Shown one piece after another: positions 1 to 6,806 of a stretch of DNA of 8,067 nt. The first letter of the stretch is position 1; each line of letters opens with the position of its first letter. Both the position numbers and the translations under genes were made by a program. The DNA lies in assembly GCA_031259795.1 (NCBI GenBank), contig JAIRLA010000263.1, positions 1 through 8,067 on the forward strand. The letters run 5' to 3'. The notes under the pieces are model-generated. The model searched no databases, had not been told where the DNA came from, and was given only the letters and a program-made list of their open reading frames with translations. Source of the DNA: Azoarcus sp. (GTDB lineage: Bacteria; Pseudomonadota; Gammaproteobacteria; Burkholderiales; Rhodocyclaceae).

Positions 1-113
1 CGGGCGGCGGCTTCGACGGGAGCGGCGGGCTGTCCGGCGAAGACGCTCGCCGAAACGAGGCCCACGGCGAGGGCGGCGAGAAGGAGGAGGGGCATCGTGG
101 CGTGGTTCGGCAT
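1..113 (-). CDS. flgA: FlgA-like P-ring assembly chaperone, N-terminus only (cut by window edge)
   Basis: Reading the minus strand from the ATG at 113 gives 37 codons open to the window edge, beginning MPNHATMPLLLLAALAVGLV and continuing to an SVFA/GQ site. This is a typical Sec signal peptide: a short N-terminal stretch, a Leu/Ala hydrophobic core and a VFA cleavage site at about residue 26. Only the export signal and about 11 mature residues are visible, so the FlgA assignment rests on context: flgA commonly sits divergent to flgB in beta- and gammaproteobacteria, and FlgA is a periplasmic chaperone for P-ring (FlgI) assembly. Neither this ATG nor the internal one (codon 7, base 95) has a clear Shine-Dalgarno sequence, and an in-frame ATG at 170 is also possible, so the start is uncertain. 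Any other exported protein would look the same here. Confidence 0.6.
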   Translation of the reverse strand, partial: MPNHATMPLLLLAALAVGLVSASVFAGQPAAPVEAAA

Positions 114-130
114 GGGCGGGAGTGCGGTAC

Positions 131-150
131 GACGGAGGGGGCGCGAGCAA
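131..150. repeat. Direct repeat copy 1 (20 bp)
   Basis: The sequence GACGGAGGGGGCGCGAGCAA recurs at 199-218 with a single A-to-G change. The copies are 68 bases apart, both in the flgA/flgB gap and both on the flgA-proximal side. They could be a local duplication or a paired regulator site; the sequence alone does not decide. Confidence 0.6.
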
Positions 151-198
151 CAGGAAATAGAGTGAGTCATAACTTAACTTTTGACAGGATTGCAGCAT

Positions 199-218
199 GA
201 CGGAGGGGGCGCGGGCAA
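199..218. repeat. Direct repeat copy 2 (20 bp)
   Basis: Second copy of the repeat at 131-150, matching 19 of 20 bases (GACGGAGGGGGCGCGGGCAA). Identity breaks down right after the repeat on the 3' side. Confidence 0.6.
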
Positions 219-424
219 GGGGACAATGGCGGCGCGCGCGCGATCGTTGCGGTTTTCACGGACGGCAAGACCGGCAAGACGCGCCGGAAATCCCTGCCTC
301 TGTCATTGCCGCATGGGCTCTTGCCGCGAATTGGCGTCACTTTCCTTCCTTTATCCGCGCAAGGCGGTATGCGGGAAGGGAATAGCATTCGCGTCAGGGT
401 GATAAATGAGCCCCCGCGCGATTC

Positions 425-440
425 TGGTACGAATGCTGCT
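425..440 (+). promoter_or_regulatory. Sigma-54 (RpoN) -24/-12 promoter of the flgB operon
   Basis: TGGTACG-AATG-CTGCT matches the RpoN consensus TGGCACG-N4-TTGCW at all but two positions and keeps the essential GG (426-427) and GC (438-439) at the correct spacing. Transcription would start near 450-451, giving a leader of roughly 28 bases before the flgB ATG. It is correctly oriented and placed for flgB. RpoN control of rod/hook genes is known from polar-flagellum cascades in which an NtrC-family activator (FleR/FlrC type) drives these genes. The activator and its binding site are not visible here. Confidence 0.82.
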
Positions 441-478
441 GGGGATGCGGTGCGGTACAACGATTGGAAGGTGACGCA

Positions 479-889
479 ATGAAGACTTTGCTCGAACGCG
501 ACCTGCTCGTCCACCAGAGCGCGCTCAATCTCCAGGCTTACCGGCAGGAGTTGCTGGCATCGAATATCGCCAATGCCGATACGCCGAACTACAAGGCGCG
601 CGATGTCCAGTTTCGCGAGGCGCTGGACGCGGCGGTCGGGCGGCGCTGGGGCGGCCCCCTGGCGCTGGCGACGACGCATTCTTCACATCTGGAAGGAAAA
701 ACTTCCCTGTCGCCGGAAGCGTTCGTGCGTTACCGCACGGAGCAGCAATCGAGCGTCGATGGCAATACGGTCAGTCTCGATGTGGAGCGCGCGGCCTTTG
801 CCGAAAACACGGTGCATTACGAGGCAAGCATTACTTTCATCAACGGCCTGCTGCGCTCGATGCAGATGGCCATTACCGGGCAGCAATGA
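479..889 (+). CDS. flgB: Flagellar proximal rod protein FlgB
   Basis: FlgB is the most membrane-proximal rod subunit, exported through the flagellar type III apparatus. The 136-residue product is close to the usual size (about 135-140). Its N-terminal helix (residues about 5-30) is followed by the family signature [12 protein letters not shown] at 31-42, the FlgB form of the rod/hook 'ANxxTxGYK' motif, then a variable middle. The C-terminal segment (about 93-136) begins [11 protein letters not shown] and ends in the amphipathic helix shared by rod proteins. I chose the ATG at 479 because GGAAGG lies 7 bases upstream and [10 protein letters not shown] fits FlgB N-termini; a TTG at 464 would add five atypical residues and swallow the ribosome site. 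It is the first gene after the sigma-54 promoter and lies 58 bases before flgC. Confidence 0.96.
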   Translation: MKTLLERDLLVHQSALNLQAYRQELLASNIANADTPNYKARDVQFREALDAAVGRRWGGPLALATTHSSHLEGKTSLSPEAFVRYRTEQQSSVDGNTVSLDVERAAFAENTVHYEASITFINGLLRSMQMAITGQQ

Positions 890-947
890 GCCGCGCCCGG
901 CGTCGAGCCGGCGAGGACGTGAACACGGCGGACAGGGAGACACGATC

Positions 948-1364
948 ATGAGCGGCAATATATTCAACGTTTTCAGTATCGCCGGTTCGGCGCTGACCGC
1001 GCAGTCGATGCGGCTCAATGCCACGGCTTCCAATCTGGCCAACGCCGACAGCGTGACTTCCGAGGACGGCCAGCCTTACCGCGCCAAGCAGGTTGTTTTT
1101 GCCGCCCGGCAATTGCCGGGCGCCGGGCCGGCTTCGATGGGGGTGCAGGTGACGCAGGTGGTCGAGAGCGCCGCGCCGATGCGCCTTGTCTATGAGCCGG
1201 ACAACCCCGCCGCCAATGCCGACGGCTATGTCGAGATGCCCAATGTCAATGTGGTCGAGGAAATGGTGAACATGATCTCGGCTTCGCGCTCATACCAGAA
1301 CAACGCCGAGGTAATGAACACGGCACGGACCTTGCTACAGCGTACCTTGCAGATCGGTCAATAG
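948..1364 (+). CDS. flgC: Flagellar proximal rod protein FlgC
   Basis: FlgC is a proximal rod subunit that polymerises next to FlgB across the periplasm. The product has 138 residues (family about 134-140). Visible features are the N-terminal helix with [20 protein letters not shown] at about 14-33, the family's typical '[12 protein letters not shown]' block at 40-51, and the C-terminal signature [20 protein letters not shown] at about 98-117, which leads into the terminal coiled-coil helix. The ATG at 948 is preceded by AGGGAG (934-939). The same frame stays open far upstream through flgB, but that part is not FlgC-like. Six of its seven Glu codons are GAG, unlike genes later in the operon. 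Its translation leader is nearly identical to that of flgE. Confidence 0.96.
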   Translation: MSGNIFNVFSIAGSALTAQSMRLNATASNLANADSVTSEDGQPYRAKQVVFAARQLPGAGPASMGVQVTQVVESAAPMRLVYEPDNPAANADGYVEMPNVNVVEEMVNMISASRSYQNNAEVMNTARTLLQRTLQIGQ

Positions 1365-1405
1365 AGATCGTCGCGCAGGATGACCCCCAGCGGGAGGACA
1401 GAGAG

Positions 1406-2074
1406 ATGAGTACTTACGATAGTGTCGCGGTGACGCAGAAGGCCGCGGATGTTTATGCCGGATTGAGCCGTGACGAACCCGTCAGCCAGAGCACGGAGAG
1501 CGAGCAGAGCCGCTTCCTGACCTTGCTGACCACGCAGTTGCGCAATCAGGACCCGATGAATCCACTGGAGAACGCCGAGCTGACTTCGCAACTGGCGCAG
1601 ATGAGCACGGTCGACGGAATCGAGCGGCTCAACACGCTGGTGAATTCACTGGTCAGTTCGCAAGAGTTCGCCGACAGCGCCGCGCTGGTCGGGCGCGGCG
1701 TGCTGGTCGAGGGCAAGGGGCTGGGGCTGACCGAGGCGGGCGCGATCGGCGGCTTCGAGCTGGATGCCGCCGCCGACAAGGTGACGCTCACCGTGCGCGA
1801 TGCCAACGGCGTTGCAGTGACGACGATCGAATTCGCCGACATGGAAGCCGGCAGCCACAACTACATATGGGATGGTCTCGCCGCCGACGGCGCGCAGGCC
1901 GCGCAGGGCATGTACACCGTGACGATCGAGGCCAGCCAGGACGGCGGCGCGGTGACGGCCCGCACGCTGGAGTTCGGCCAGGTGACGAGCGTGCTGCGCA
2001 ACGCGGGCGGCACCGATTTGCAGGTAGGCTCGCTGGGCATTTTCACGATCGACGACATCAAGCAGATTCTGTGA
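1406..2074 (+). CDS. flgD: Hook-capping (hook scaffolding) protein FlgD
   Basis: FlgD forms the cap at the tip of the growing hook, guiding FlgE assembly, and is later replaced by FlgK. The 222-residue product is of normal length (about 220-235). The conserved N-terminal region contains FLTLLTTQLRNQDPMNPLEN at 37-56, followed by LTSQLAQMSTVDGIERLN to 76, the most diagnostic FlgD block. The C-terminal half fits the Tudor-like plus fibronectin-III-like domain: GRGV near 100, and AGSHNYIWDG at 148-157 followed by a QGMYTVTIEA strand near 175. The ATG at 1406 has GGGAGG at 1392-1397, 8 bases upstream. It lies 41 bases after flgC and only 16 bases before flgE, consistent with co-expression of cap and hook. 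Confidence 0.95.
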   Translation: MSTYDSVAVTQKAADVYAGLSRDEPVSQSTESEQSRFLTLLTTQLRNQDPMNPLENAELTSQLAQMSTVDGIERLNTLVNSLVSSQEFADSAALVGRGVLVEGKGLGLTEAGAIGGFELDAAADKVTLTVRDANGVAVTTIEFADMEAGSHNYIWDGLAADGAQAAQGMYTVTIEASQDGGAVTARTLEFGQVTSVLRNAGGTDLQVGSLGIFTIDDIKQIL

Positions 2075-2090
2075 GACAGGGAGAACGATC

Positions 2091-3338
2091 ATGGCATTCC
2101 AACAAGGTTTGAGCGGGCTGAATTCTTCTTCCAAGGCGCTCGATGTCATTTCCAACAACGTCGCCAACGCCAGCACGGTCGGCTTCAAGGCGGGCAACGC
2201 GATTTTTGCCGATGTCTATGCCTCGGCGCTCACCGGCGCGACTTCGTCGATCCAGGTCGGCATCGGCTCCAGAGTGGCCGCGGTGTATCAGAGCTTTACC
2301 GAGGGGCCGCTGAACACCACCAACAATCCGCTCGACGTGGCGATCAATGGCAACGGCTTTTTCGTCATCCAGCGCCACAATGGCACGACCGCCTATACCC
2401 GCAACGGGCAGCTCGACATCGACAAGGAAGGCTACGTCATCACGCCGACGGGGGAGCGGGTGCTCGGGTACAGGGCCGACGACAGCGGCTACATTTCGTC
2501 TTCCGGCGGCACGATCGAGCCGCTTTTCGTGCCGCGCAACGAGATCGCCCCGAAGGCGACGACGCGCTTCGACATCAAGGCGGCCAACCTTTCCGCCGAC
2601 GATGAACTGCCCTCCGTGGCGACCTTCGACCCGACGGATGTGGACAGCTACAACTACACGACGTCGGAGACCGTGTACGACAGCCTCGGCGGGCAACATT
2701 CGCTATCGATATTTTTCGTGCGGACGAGCGTCAATCCGAGCCAGTGGGATGTCCATGCGATGCTCGATGGCGCCGCGTCGACGGCGCAGGTGCTCGGCGC
2801 TTCGCCCACGCTCTCCTTCGATGGCTACGGGAAGCTCGATCCGCCGCCCGGCGCGCTCACCTACAACGTGACGGCGCTGTCCAACGGCGCGGACAACCTG
2901 AACATCAGCATTGATCTCGACAAAGTCACCCAGTTCGGCTCGCCCTTCTCGATCAACGAAAAGTCGCAGGACGGTTACACCTCCGGCCAGATCGCCGGAC
3001 TCGTCATCAGCACGGACGGGATCATCCAGGGGCGCTACACCAACGGCCAGACCAAGAATCTCGGTCAGATCGCGCTGGCGACCTTCCGCAGCGACCAGGG
3101 GCTGCTTTCGCTGGGCGACAATCTGTGGGCGGAATCGCCGGAATCCGGCTCGGCCATCATTGGCCGTCCGGGCACGGGCTTGAACGGAGTGATCTCCGCC
3201 GGACAGGTCGAGGAATCGAACGTCGATCTCACCGAAGAACTGGTGAAGATGATCATCCAGCAGCGCAATTACCAGGCCAACGCCCAGTCGATCCGCACCC
3301 AGGATCAACTGCTGCAAACGCTGGTGAACCTGCGCTGA
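2091..3338 (+). CDS. flgE: Flagellar hook protein FlgE
   Basis: FlgE builds the hook, the flexible joint between rod and filament. At 415 residues it is close to the enterobacterial protein (about 402). The N-terminus (MAFQQGLSGLNSSSKALDVI) leads into SNNVANASTVGFK at 21-33, the hook/rod signature. Residues about 84-112 (AINGNGFFVIQ, then AYTRNGQLDIDKEGY) form the domain shared with FlgF and FlgG. The large central part (about 140-330) corresponds to the FlgE-specific outer domains. The C-terminal helix (373-415) starts VEESNVDLTEELVKMIIQQR and ends LLQTLVNLR. The ATG at 2091 follows AGGGAG (2078-2083). A GC-rich hairpin lies just after the stop codon and might stabilise this abundant gene's transcript. 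FlgE is the substrate of the hook-length control step. Confidence 0.97.
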   Translation: MAFQQGLSGLNSSSKALDVISNNVANASTVGFKAGNAIFADVYASALTGATSSIQVGIGSRVAAVYQSFTEGPLNTTNNPLDVAINGNGFFVIQRHNGTTAYTRNGQLDIDKEGYVITPTGERVLGYRADDSGYISSSGGTIEPLFVPRNEIAPKATTRFDIKAANLSADDELPSVATFDPTDVDSYNYTTSETVYDSLGGQHSLSIFFVRTSVNPSQWDVHAMLDGAASTAQVLGASPTLSFDGYGKLDPPPGALTYNVTALSNGADNLNISIDLDKVTQFGSPFSINEKSQDGYTSGQIAGLVISTDGIIQGRYTNGQTKNLGQIALATFRSDQGLLSLGDNLWAESPESGSAIIGRPGTGLNGVISAGQVEESNVDLTEELVKMIIQQRNYQANAQSIRTQDQLLQTLVNLR

Positions 3339-3351
3339 ATCGTTGAAATAG

Positions 3352-3381
3352 CGGCGGCGGGCGCGGCGCGGCCCGCCGCCG
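3352..3381 (+). promoter_or_regulatory. GC-rich hairpin in the flgE-flgF gap
   Basis: An 11-bp perfect inverted repeat pairs 3352-3362 (CGGCGGCGGGC) with 3371-3381 (GCCCGCCGCCG), leaving an 8-base loop (GCGGCGCG). It sits 13 bases after the flgE stop and ends just before the flgF ribosome site (CGGGAG, 3386-3391). There is no T tract, so it is not an intrinsic terminator. It may protect the 3' end of the flgE message or slow flgF translation. Confidence 0.7.
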
Positions 3382-3399
3382 GGAGCGGGAGCAAACATC

Positions 3400-4131
3400 A
3401 TGGATCGCGTGATCTATACCGCGATGACCGGGGCCAAGAGCACCCTCGGTCAACAGGCGGCGGTGGCCCACAACATCGCCAATGTCGACTCCGCCGGCTT
3501 TCGCACCGAGGTGCACAAGATGCGCGCGGTGGAAGTGCAGACGCAGGCGCTGCACACGCGCGCCTTCGTGGTCGATGCCAGCGTCGCATCCGACTTCACG
3601 CCGGGGCCGCTGAAATTCACCGGCGGCGAATTCGACGTGGCGCTGCGCGGCAAGGGCTGGCTGGCGGTGCAGACGCCCGGCGGCGAGGCTTACACCCGCG
3701 ATGGCGCGCTGGAAATCTCCGAGAACGGCGTGCTGCAAACCCGCGCCGGTCTGCCGGTGCTGGGCGACGGCGGCCCGATCACGATTCCGCCCGACAGCGA
3801 GATCGTCATCGGCAACGACGGCACGATCTCCGCGATCCAGGCGCAGGACGGCATCGTCAACGAAGTGGGCCGCCTGAAGCTGGTCAATCCGCCCGAAGCC
3901 GAACTGGCGCGCGGCGACGACGGTTTCTTTCGCCTGCAAGACGGCCAGCCGGCGCCGGCGGACGAGACGGTGACGGTGGCGGGCGGCTATCTCGAAAGCA
4001 GCAATGTCAATGTCGCGGAACAAATGGTGCAGATGATCTCGCTCGCGCGCCAGTTCGAGATGCAGATGCGCATGATCACCAATGCCGAGCAGAACGACCG
4101 CGCCGCCGCGCAGGTGCTCACGCCGCGCTGA
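3400..4131 (+). CDS. flgF: Flagellar rod protein FlgF
   Basis: FlgF is a proximal rod subunit located between FlgB/FlgC and the distal rod FlgG. Its 243 residues match the family (about 245-251). The N-terminus MDRVIYTAMTGAKSTLGQQA is typical of FlgF, followed by HNIANVDSAGFRTE at 24-37. The shared mid-domain is visible as FDVALRGKGWLAVQ (78-91) and EAYTRDGALEISENG (96-110), and the D1-type strand region follows (GPITIPPDSEIVIGNDG). The C-terminal helix begins [20 protein letters not shown] near 197. The ATG at 3400 has CGGGAG 8 bases upstream. FlgF and FlgG are closely related; the shorter length, the lack of the FlgG-specific loop and the N-terminal sequence identify this one as FlgF. Confidence 0.95.
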   Translation: MDRVIYTAMTGAKSTLGQQAAVAHNIANVDSAGFRTEVHKMRAVEVQTQALHTRAFVVDASVASDFTPGPLKFTGGEFDVALRGKGWLAVQTPGGEAYTRDGALEISENGVLQTRAGLPVLGDGGPITIPPDSEIVIGNDGTISAIQAQDGIVNEVGRLKLVNPPEAELARGDDGFFRLQDGQPAPADETVTVAGGYLESSNVNVAEQMVQMISLARQFEMQMRMITNAEQNDRAAAQVLTPR

Positions 4132-4196
4132 GGCCGGATGACCGGACAGATCAATCAAATGAATAAACAGATAACAAGGACAGGAGGAACCCCATC

Positions 4197-4979
4197 ATGA
4201 TCCGCTCGCTCTGGACGGCCCGTACCGGGCTGGACGCCCAGCAAACCTCGCTCGACGTCATCGCCAACAACCTCGCCAACGTCTCGACCAACGGCTTCAA
4301 GCGCCAGCGCGCCGTATTCGAAGACTTGCTCTACCAGACCATCCGCCAGCCCGGCGCGCAATCGACGCAACAGACGCAAATCTCCAGCGGCCTGCAAATC
4401 GGCACCGGCGTGCGGCCCGTGGCGACCGAACGCATCTTCACCCAAGGCAGCCCGCAACAGACCGGCGGCGACCTCGACCTGATGATCCAGGGAGACGGCT
4501 TCTTCCAGATCGCCCTGCCCGACGGCACCACCGCCTACACCCGCGACGGCGCTTTCCAGCGCGACAACCAGGGCAACATGGTGACCGCCAGCGGCTACCC
4601 GCTCGTCGACAACATCAACATCCCCGCCGACGCGGTCTCGATCACCGTGGGCAAGGATGGCACCGTCAGCGTGGTGCAGGCCAACGGCGTCACCCCCGTG
4701 CAGATCGGCGCCATCCAGTTGGCGACCTTCATCAATCCGGGCGGTTTGCAGGCCGTCGCCGAAAACCTCTTCCTGGAAACCGCTTCTTCCGGCGTGGCGA
4801 CGCCAAGCCAGCCGGGCGCGAACGGCGCGGGCGTCATCAACCAGAGCTACGTGGAAAGCTCGAACGTCAATGTCGCCGAAGAACTGGTGAGCATGATCGT
4901 CACCCAGCGCGCCTACGAACTGAATTCGCGCGCCATCACCACTTCCGACCAGATGCTCAGTCGCCTGACGCAACTCTGA
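4197..4979 (+). CDS. flgG: Flagellar distal rod protein FlgG
   Basis: FlgG forms the distal rod, the drive shaft that passes through the P and L rings. The 260-residue product has the same length as the enterobacterial protein. The N-terminus [20 protein letters not shown] leads to [20 protein letters not shown] at 23-42. The FlgG-specific segment follows ([11 protein letters not shown] at about 46-56, then [17 protein letters not shown]), an insertion absent from FlgE that is linked to rod straightness. The shared mid-domain contains [20 protein letters not shown] at 99-118. The C-terminal helix starts [20 protein letters not shown] at 218. The ATG at 4197 is preceded by a perfect AGGAGG (4182-4187). 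All eight Glu codons are GAA, marking a change of codon habit compared with flgC and flgD. Confidence 0.97.
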   Translation: MIRSLWTARTGLDAQQTSLDVIANNLANVSTNGFKRQRAVFEDLLYQTIRQPGAQSTQQTQISSGLQIGTGVRPVATERIFTQGSPQQTGGDLDLMIQGDGFFQIALPDGTTAYTRDGAFQRDNQGNMVTASGYPLVDNINIPADAVSITVGKDGTVSVVQANGVTPVQIGAIQLATFINPGGLQAVAENLFLETASSGVATPSQPGANGAGVINQSYVESSNVNVAEELVSMIVTQRAYELNSRAITTSDQMLSRLTQL

Positions 4980-4989
4980 GCGCCCCGCC

Positions 4990-5676
4990 ATGGACACAAT
5001 CCAACGCCTCGCCGCGATCCTCGCCGCGGCCTTCGCCATGTCGGGCGCGGGCTGCGCCTCGGTGTACTCGACCCCGCCGACCGCGGTGCATCAGCCGATG
5101 TCGGCGCGTCCCGCCGAACTGCCGGCGGCGCTCGCCGCCAACGGCGCCATTTACCGTCCGGGCGCGGGCCGCTCGCTGTACGAAGACCGCCGCGCCCGCC
5201 GTATCGGCGACATCATCACCATCAACCTCGTCGAGCGCACCAGCGCGCAAAAAAGCGCCAACGCCAGCGCCGGGCGCGCCTCCAGCCTCACCGGCGGCGT
5301 CACCGCCGCCAACAAACTGCCGCTCTCCAGCGTCGCCGGACTATCGGCGGAAGCGAAAACGGAGTCCGATTTCTCCGGCAAGGGCGAGGCGGCGGCCAAC
5401 AACGTCTTCAGCGGCACCATCACCGTCACCGTGATCGACGTGCTCGCCAACGGCAACCTGCTGGTGTCGGGCGAAAAGATGCTGACCATCAACCAGGGCA
5501 ACGAATTCATCCGTTTCTCCGGCGTGGTCAACGCCGACACCGTCACCACCTCCAACAGCGTGCAATCGACACAAGTGGCGGACGCCCGCATCGAATACCG
5601 CGGCAGCGGCTTCATCGACGAATCGAACGCCATGGGATGGCTGCACCGCTTCTTCGCCGCCATCAACCCGTTCTGA
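4990..5676 (+). CDS. flgH: Flagellar L-ring lipoprotein FlgH
   Basis: FlgH forms the L ring, the outer-membrane bushing around the rod. The product has 228 residues (family about 220-235). It begins with a signal sequence, residues 1-21, ending MSGAG before Cys22, the probable lipidated residue; Gly at -3 in place of the usual Leu makes the lipobox atypical. The mature part shows [19 protein letters not shown] at 62-80, the FlgH signature, and then [20 protein letters not shown] (140-159), [20 protein letters not shown] (159-178) and the C-terminal [18 protein letters not shown] and [14 protein letters not shown]. The ATG at 4990 is forced by an in-frame stop at 4966-4968, yet no Shine-Dalgarno sequence precedes it, so translation is probably coupled to flgG, which ends 10 bases upstream. 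Confidence 0.96.
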   Translation: MDTIQRLAAILAAAFAMSGAGCASVYSTPPTAVHQPMSARPAELPAALAANGAIYRPGAGRSLYEDRRARRIGDIITINLVERTSAQKSANASAGRASSLTGGVTAANKLPLSSVAGLSAEAKTESDFSGKGEAAANNVFSGTITVTVIDVLANGNLLVSGEKMLTINQGNEFIRFSGVVNADTVTTSNSVQSTQVADARIEYRGSGFIDESNAMGWLHRFFAAINPF

Positions 5677-5686
5677 GGACAATGCC

Positions 5687-6793
5687 ATGCGCGCCATCGT
5701 TTTCATCCTCGTCGCCCTCCTCGCCGCGCTCTTCGCCCTGCCGGCGCAAGCCGAACGCATCAAGGACATCGCCTCCATCGCCGGCGTGCGCGACAACCAG
5801 CTCGCCGGCTACGGGCTGGTGGTCGGCCTCGACGGCTCGGGCGACCAGACCACGCAGACGCCCTTCACCGTGCAGAGCATCGTCAACATGCTCGGCAACC
5901 TCGGCGTCACCCTGCCGCCGGGCACCAACCTGCAACTCAAGAACGTCGCCGCCGTCATGGTCACCGCCAATCTCCCCGCCTACGCGCGCCCCGGCCAGCG
6001 CATCGACGTGACCGTCTCCTCGATCGGCAATGCCAAAAGCCTCAGGGGCGGCACGCTCGTCATGACGCCCCTGAAAGGCATCGACGGCCAAGTCTATGCC
6101 ATCGCCCAAGGCAACATGGTCGTCGGCGGCGCGGGCGCGCAGGCCGCCGGCGGCGCGGCGCAAACGACGATCAACCACCTGCTCGCCGGACGCATCCCCG
6201 GCGGCGCCACGGTCGAACGCGGCGTCCCGGCGATGCTGGGCGAAGGCCCGACCATCACCGTCGAACTGAACGAAACCGACTTCGGCACCGCGCGCCGCGT
6301 GGTCGACGCCATCAACCAGAGCGTCCCGGGCGCGGCGCGGGCGCTCGACGGGCGCAGCATCCAGGTCGCCGCGCCGCCCGACCCTTCCGCGCGGGTCGCC
6401 TTTCTCGGGCAAATCGAAAACATCGAAGTCGCCGCCGCCCCCCCCGCCGCGCGCGTGATCGTGAATTCGCGCACCGGCTCGGTGGTGATGAACCAGAGCG
6501 TGACCCTGCAAAACTGCGCCGTCGCCCACGGCAACCTCACCGTGACGGTCAACGCGCAGACCACCGTCAGCCAACCGGCGCCCGGCTCGTTCGGCAGGAC
6601 CGTGGCGAGCCGTTCCGGGCTGGTCAACATCGACCAGGAAGGCGGCGCGCTGATGGAAATCCGCGGCGGCGCGAAACTTGCCGATGTCGTCAGGGCGCTC
6701 AACGCGCTCGGCGCCAAACCGCTCGACCTCGTCAGCATCCTGCAAGCAATGAAAGCCTCGGGAGCCTTGCGCGCCGATCTCGAAATCATCTGA
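5687..6793 (+). CDS. flgI: Flagellar P-ring protein FlgI
   Basis: FlgI forms the P ring in the peptidoglycan layer, around the distal rod, with help from FlgA. The 368-residue precursor matches the family (about 365-375). Residues 1-22 are a Sec signal peptide ending PAQA, followed by the diagnostic mature N-terminus ERIKDIASIAGVRDNQLAGY and GLVVGLDGSGD. Other typical blocks are NVAAVMVTANLPAYARPGQR (residues 86-105), GGTLVMTPLKGIDGQVYAIA (121-140), NSRTGSVVMNQSVTLQNCAV and the C-terminus VRALNALGAKPLDLVSILQA ending RADLEII. The ribosome site GAGGA (5675-5679) overlaps the flgH stop codon, 7 bases before the ATG. There is only one cysteine (Cys277); the enterobacterial C-terminal partner cysteine is Ala360 here. 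A run of eight C lies at 6438-6445. Confidence 0.97.
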   Translation: MRAIVFILVALLAALFALPAQAERIKDIASIAGVRDNQLAGYGLVVGLDGSGDQTTQTPFTVQSIVNMLGNLGVTLPPGTNLQLKNVAAVMVTANLPAYARPGQRIDVTVSSIGNAKSLRGGTLVMTPLKGIDGQVYAIAQGNMVVGGAGAQAAGGAAQTTINHLLAGRIPGGATVERGVPAMLGEGPTITVELNETDFGTARRVVDAINQSVPGAARALDGRSIQVAAPPDPSARVAFLGQIENIEVAAAPPAARVIVNSRTGSVVMNQSVTLQNCAVAHGNLTVTVNAQTTVSQPAPGSFGRTVASRSGLVNIDQEGGALMEIRGGAKLADVVRALNALGAKPLDLVSILQAMKASGALRADLEII

Positions 6794-6806
6794 AAGGAGA
6801 CGCGCC

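Larger units (their letters stand above)
114..478. promoter_or_regulatory. Divergent flgA/flgB intergenic region
   Basis: About 365 bases separate the divergent starts and hold no convincing gene; the short open frames here lack family features and good ribosome sites. The part nearest flgA (about 151-186) is a relatively AT-rich patch in a GC-rich setting and is where a flgA promoter would be expected, but I see no clear -35/-10 pair or sigma-54 site reading left. The region contains a 20-base direct repeat with one mismatch, a perfect 9-base tandem duplication at 263-280, a small hairpin at 355-367 (CCGC/GCGG, loop GCAAG), and the sigma-54 promoter of the flgB operon listed separately. Confidence 0.6.

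Noticed and set aside
181..209. TTGACA at 181-186 as a sigma-70 -35 box
   Set aside because: No -10 hexamer lies 16-18 bases downstream; that stretch is G-rich.
181..402. Short plus-strand open frames (62 and 73 codons) in the flgA-flgB gap
   Set aside because: No ribosome site, no recognisable domain, two competing frames over the same bases, and the region lies in a promoter gap with repeats.
379..405. Possible FliA (sigma-28) promoter ending GGTGATAA
   Set aside because: The -10 matches only 6 of 8 bases of GCCGATAA and there is no TAAA-like -35 at the right spacing; the sigma-54 site downstream is far better.
464..478. TTG at 464 as an upstream start for flgB
   Set aside because: It would begin inside the flgB ribosome site (GGAAGG, 466-471); the ATG at 479 has ideal spacing and a family-typical N-terminus.
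573..947. N-terminal extension of the flgC frame back through flgB
   Set aside because: The upstream part is Arg-rich antiframe sequence overlapping flgB; the ATG at 948 has a good ribosome site and gives standard FlgC length.
3253..4158. 301-codon minus-strand frame opposite flgF, and a similar 294-codon frame opposite flgG (4155-5039)
   Set aside because: Both mirror well-supported genes, show His/Arg/Ala-rich composition and match no family I know.
2091..4979. Repeated sequence blocks among flgE, flgF and flgG
   Set aside because: These are the known paralogous N-terminal, YTRDG and C-terminal helix regions of axial proteins, not a recent duplication.
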